Assembly (NCBI GenBank): GCA_965262595.1
Contig: OZ253548.1
Span: forward strand, 2,418,001-2,482,000
DNA length: 64,000 bases
Direction of reading: 5' to 3'
DNA from: CATQHB01 sp965262595
Lineage (GTDB): Bacteria > Chloroflexota > Dehalococcoidia > Lucifugimonadales > UBA3495
Positions within the stretch are counted from its first letter, which is position 1. Each line of letters begins with the position of its first letter. Shown piece by piece: positions 62,143-64,000 of this stretch. The position numbers and the translations under genes were made by a program. The notes under the pieces were generated by a model. The model searched no databases. It was not told the DNA's origin and saw nothing but the letters and a program-made list of their open reading frames with translations.

Positions 62143-62349
62143 ATGGAGAACACGAATGCCATGGCTGCGGAGGGCATTGACCGGGTCGAATCGCAAGTTG
62201 ATTCAATCAACAGCGAGTTGATATCATTCGGCAAGACCCTGGGAGAAATCAAGGGGGCTTTGGCGGAAATCCGGTGGACGAACCGGCTGATAATTGGTGG
62301 GTTCCTGCTCTTCGCACTAAAGGAATGGGTCTGGCCTCTGTTTAGCTAA
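62143..62349 (+). CDS. Small coiled-coil protein with C-terminal membrane helix
   Basis: 68 aa from ATG 62143 (other in-frame starts at 62104 and 62161). A helical segment RVESQVDSINSELISFGKTLGEIKGALAEIR is followed by one membrane helix LIIGGFLLFALKEWVWPLFS at the end, a tail-anchored design. It resembles small hypothetical proteins found across environmental bacteria; function unknown. Compare the opposite design at 15317. Confidence 0.55.
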   Translation: MENTNAMAAEGIDRVESQVDSINSELISFGKTLGEIKGALAEIRWTNRLIIGGFLLFALKEWVWPLFS

Positions 62350-62377
62350 CGCTTCGTGATTTTTCGTGGATTATTGG

Positions 62378-62854
62378 CTAATCCTCTAGTGTGGCGGGGT
62401 ATTCCGGGCGAGTCAGGTAATGCCAGGTTAAGACGCCGCGCATTCCCTGGAAAAAGAGGTAGGCGAAAACCAGGTGGAAGGGGAGAGTTTGCAACTTTCC
62501 GGGGCCTAACCCCAGGGCCGCCAAGCCGAATAGCGCCAACATCACGACCACAAAGAAACACAACAGCAGTACCGAAGCTGCCCGGTTGCGTTTCAAGACG
62601 CCCACCGCCAAAACCGCTATCACCCCCGCCATTGCCAGTATGAAAAAGGATTCTTCCCCGCCTGGCTGGATGACCCCGGCAACATCGGGGTCGCCGAAGA
62701 AAGTTGACAAAATTACGATAAAGTAGATTGTGGAGTACGCCAAGCCGGCGCCGCCGCCCCACAGGATGCGCTTGCCCGCCTGCCGCAAGTCGGCGCCGAT
62801 CAGCCACCGCGGGCCTGGTCTCCCCGGCCGATAACCGCTATTTTTTTCGTCCAT
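62378..62854 (-). CDS. Hypothetical four-helix membrane protein
   Basis: 158 aa. Four membrane segments (about 31-53, 69-86, 93-115, 122-141) after a hydrophilic N-terminus with RPGRPGPRWLIGADLRQAGKR. No family recognised. It begins 8 bases after the trxB stop, so it is likely in the same transcript. Confidence 0.65.
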   Translation of the reverse strand: MDEKNSGYRPGRPGPRWLIGADLRQAGKRILWGGGAGLAYSTIYFIVILSTFFGDPDVAGVIQPGGEESFFILAMAGVIAVLAVGVLKRNRAASVLLLCFFVVVMLALFGLAALGLGPGKLQTLPFHLVFAYLFFQGMRGVLTWHYLTRPEYPATLED

Positions 62855-62862
62855 AACCCCGC

Positions 62863-63786
62863 TTATGGCCTGCCGCGCAGGTAATTATAGGCGGCGATAG
62901 CGGCGGTGGCGCCGTCCCCGGCGGAGGCGACCAATTGGGCCGCCGACCGCTGCCGGACATCGCCCGCGGCATACAGGCCGGGCTCGCCGGTTTCCATCGA
63001 CAGGTTCACCGGAATATGTCCGGCGTTATCCGGCTCAATCAACTCCCGAACCAGCTCCGAGTTAGGTTCCAGCCCGACGTAGAGGAACAGACTGTGCAGG
63101 TCAACCTCGCCGTCCCGGTTGGTTGCCAAGTTGTGAGTCCGGACGCCGGTAACCGAATTGTCGCCGATTATCGCTTTAATCACGGTATCCCGGATAATCT
63201 CTATCTTGGGATGTTCCGACAGCCGGTCCTGGAGGGCCTGCTGCGCCCGGAGTTGGTTTCGGCGGTGGAACAACAGTACCCGGCCGGCGTACTCGGTCAA
63301 AGTTAAAGCCTCGTCCGCTGCCGAATCGCCGCCGCCGACAACGCCCACGGTTTGGCCCATACTCAGCGGTCCGTCGCAGGTGGCGCAGTGGGACACGCCC
63401 CGGCCCTGAAACTCTTCCTCCCCGGGGATGCCCGCCGGCCGCAGCCGGGATCCGGTGGCGATGATGACCGCCCGCGCTCGATAGCTGCCCGCGTCGCCGG
63501 AAACTTGCTTGTAACCTCCGTCCCGGGTAACCTGTGCCGCCTCGTCCATAATGAACTCCACCCCGGCGTTCATCGCCTGTTCCATCAGGGCCGGGGCCAG
63601 CTCTGCGCCGGAGATTCCTTGGGGAAAGCCGGGGAAGTTCTCGATACGCTCGGCGTTGACAATCTGGGCGCCGCCCATCATCCGCTCAATTATCCCGGTG
63701 GCAAGCCCGTAGCGGGCGGCATACATTCCGGCCGTCATTCCGGCCAAGCCCCCGCCAACAATTAACACGTCGTATGCAACGGCCAC
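62863..63786 (-). CDS. trxB: Thioredoxin reductase
   Basis: 307 aa. FAD motif GGGLAG (11-16), redox pair C134-A-T-C137 in SHCATCDGPLSMGQTVGVVGGGDSAADEA, and the closing GLYAAGDVRQRSAAQLVASAGDGATAAIAAYNYL, all typical of low-Mr TrxR. It reduces thioredoxin with NADPH and so could feed MsrB and, through the membrane, the redoxin at 40956. An 11-bp GTTAAC-containing repeat lies just upstream of the start. Confidence 0.94.
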   Translation of the reverse strand: MAVAYDVLIVGGGLAGMTAGMYAARYGLATGIIERMMGGAQIVNAERIENFPGFPQGISGAELAPALMEQAMNAGVEFIMDEAAQVTRDGGYKQVSGDAGSYRARAVIIATGSRLRPAGIPGEEEFQGRGVSHCATCDGPLSMGQTVGVVGGGDSAADEALTLTEYAGRVLLFHRRNQLRAQQALQDRLSEHPKIEIIRDTVIKAIIGDNSVTGVRTHNLATNRDGEVDLHSLFLYVGLEPNSELVRELIEPDNAGHIPVNLSMETGEPGLYAAGDVRQRSAAQLVASAGDGATAAIAAYNYLRGRP

Positions 63787-63823
63787 GGCGGCCTCCTAAT
63801 CAAAAAATCGGAAATCAAAAGAA

Positions 63824-63867
63824 CCGGGTTAACTCCGGGTTAACTCCGGGTTAACTCCGGGTTAACT
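63824..63867 (-). promoter_or_regulatory. Four 11-bp GTTAAC repeats upstream of trxB
   Basis: Four copies of CCGGGTTAACT, each with a GTTAAC palindrome, spaced 11 bp (about one helical turn), 38 bases upstream of trxB. Could be an operator for a redox regulator or only another tandem repeat. Confidence 0.5.
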
Positions 63868-63957
63868 ATAGATGGGGCCGGATTTTGGTGTCAACGCCGG
63901 CTGCCGCCCGGTTTGGCCGTTGCCGGCGCCGGGGAAAGACGCTTGCGGGGGCAACTC

Positions 63958-63988
63958 CCGCTCATCCTGAGCCGGTCGAAGGACCGTT
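63958..63988. repeat. Dispersed REP-like repeat at the window end
   Basis: CTCATCCTGAGCCGGTCGAAGG, same family as 2033, 40731 and 52676. Confidence 0.7.
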
Positions 63989-64000
63989 GCCTACCCCCAA

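Overview
The window is a 64 kb stretch of a GC-rich bacterial chromosome with no phage or plasmid backbone. It carries two tRNA genes and about 60 protein genes. The best guess for the organism is an uncultured Chloroflexota bacterium of the Dehalococcoidia/SAR202 type. This rests on gene content only: an F420:NADPH reductase, an LLM-class flavin oxidoreductase, a solitary NurA nuclease, a fused KorA/KorB 2-oxoacid:ferredoxin oxidoreductase, PaREP1-type HEPN proteins and several degradative enzymes (MDR, SDR, MmgE/PrpD, amidohydrolase, Ldh-type dehydrogenase). There is no rRNA to confirm it.

Layout. 1-12 kb: GIY-YIG-like protein (cut by the window edge), VOC protein, PncC, MDR oxidoreductase plus a 57-aa membrane protein, F420 reductase, thioredoxin-like protein, DUF167, phosphatase, JAMM protease, a first PaREP1 protein, a Na+/Ca2+ exchanger and leuB. 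12-23 kb: a Fic protein behind a phased repeat array, the glycolate oxidase genes glcD/glcE/glcF, a CAP-domain membrane protein, a second PaREP1 protein, a broken methyltransferase and an alanine-glyoxylate aminotransferase. Glycolate oxidase and the aminotransferase together suggest glycolate to glyoxylate to glycine. 24-31 kb: an SDR, then trpD-trpC-trpF-trpB on the minus strand, with a 16-copy, 14-bp array between trpF and trpB. 31-40 kb: a second Fic gene between near-identical 17-bp repeats, Ldh-type dehydrogenase, tRNA-Arg, tRNA-Pro, msrB, MFS, MmgE/PrpD, a Cys-rich/tandem winged-helix gene pair and an amidohydrolase.

41-46 kb is the most interesting part: a cytochrome c maturation cluster (ccmA, B, C, D, E). 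It is preceded by a lipoprotein redoxin whose active-site codon is an in-frame UGA (W-UGA-T-Y-C), followed at a suitable distance by a hairpin that fits a bacterial SECIS. This is a strong selenoprotein candidate in the place where a CcmG-like thiol reductase would be expected. CcmE carries CxxxY instead of the classical HxxxY heme site.

46-64 kb: a split TPP decarboxylase-like pair behind a clear sigma70-type promoter, korAB, nurA with a cysteine cluster, a lipoprotein HExxH protease, two MaoC dehydratases with a third PaREP1 gene, two tandemly duplicated SDRs, a single-chain GmrSD-type restriction enzyme, an LLM oxidoreductase and trxB.

Two genome habits recur. Short tandem repeats with units of 6, 9, 12 or 15 bp have expanded in frame inside conserved enzymes (F420 reductase, GlcE, TrpF, the selenoprotein, the protease). 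Intergenic regions carry several dispersed repeat families, including a MITE-like element of about 160-175 bp with ACTCTGAATAAG ends.
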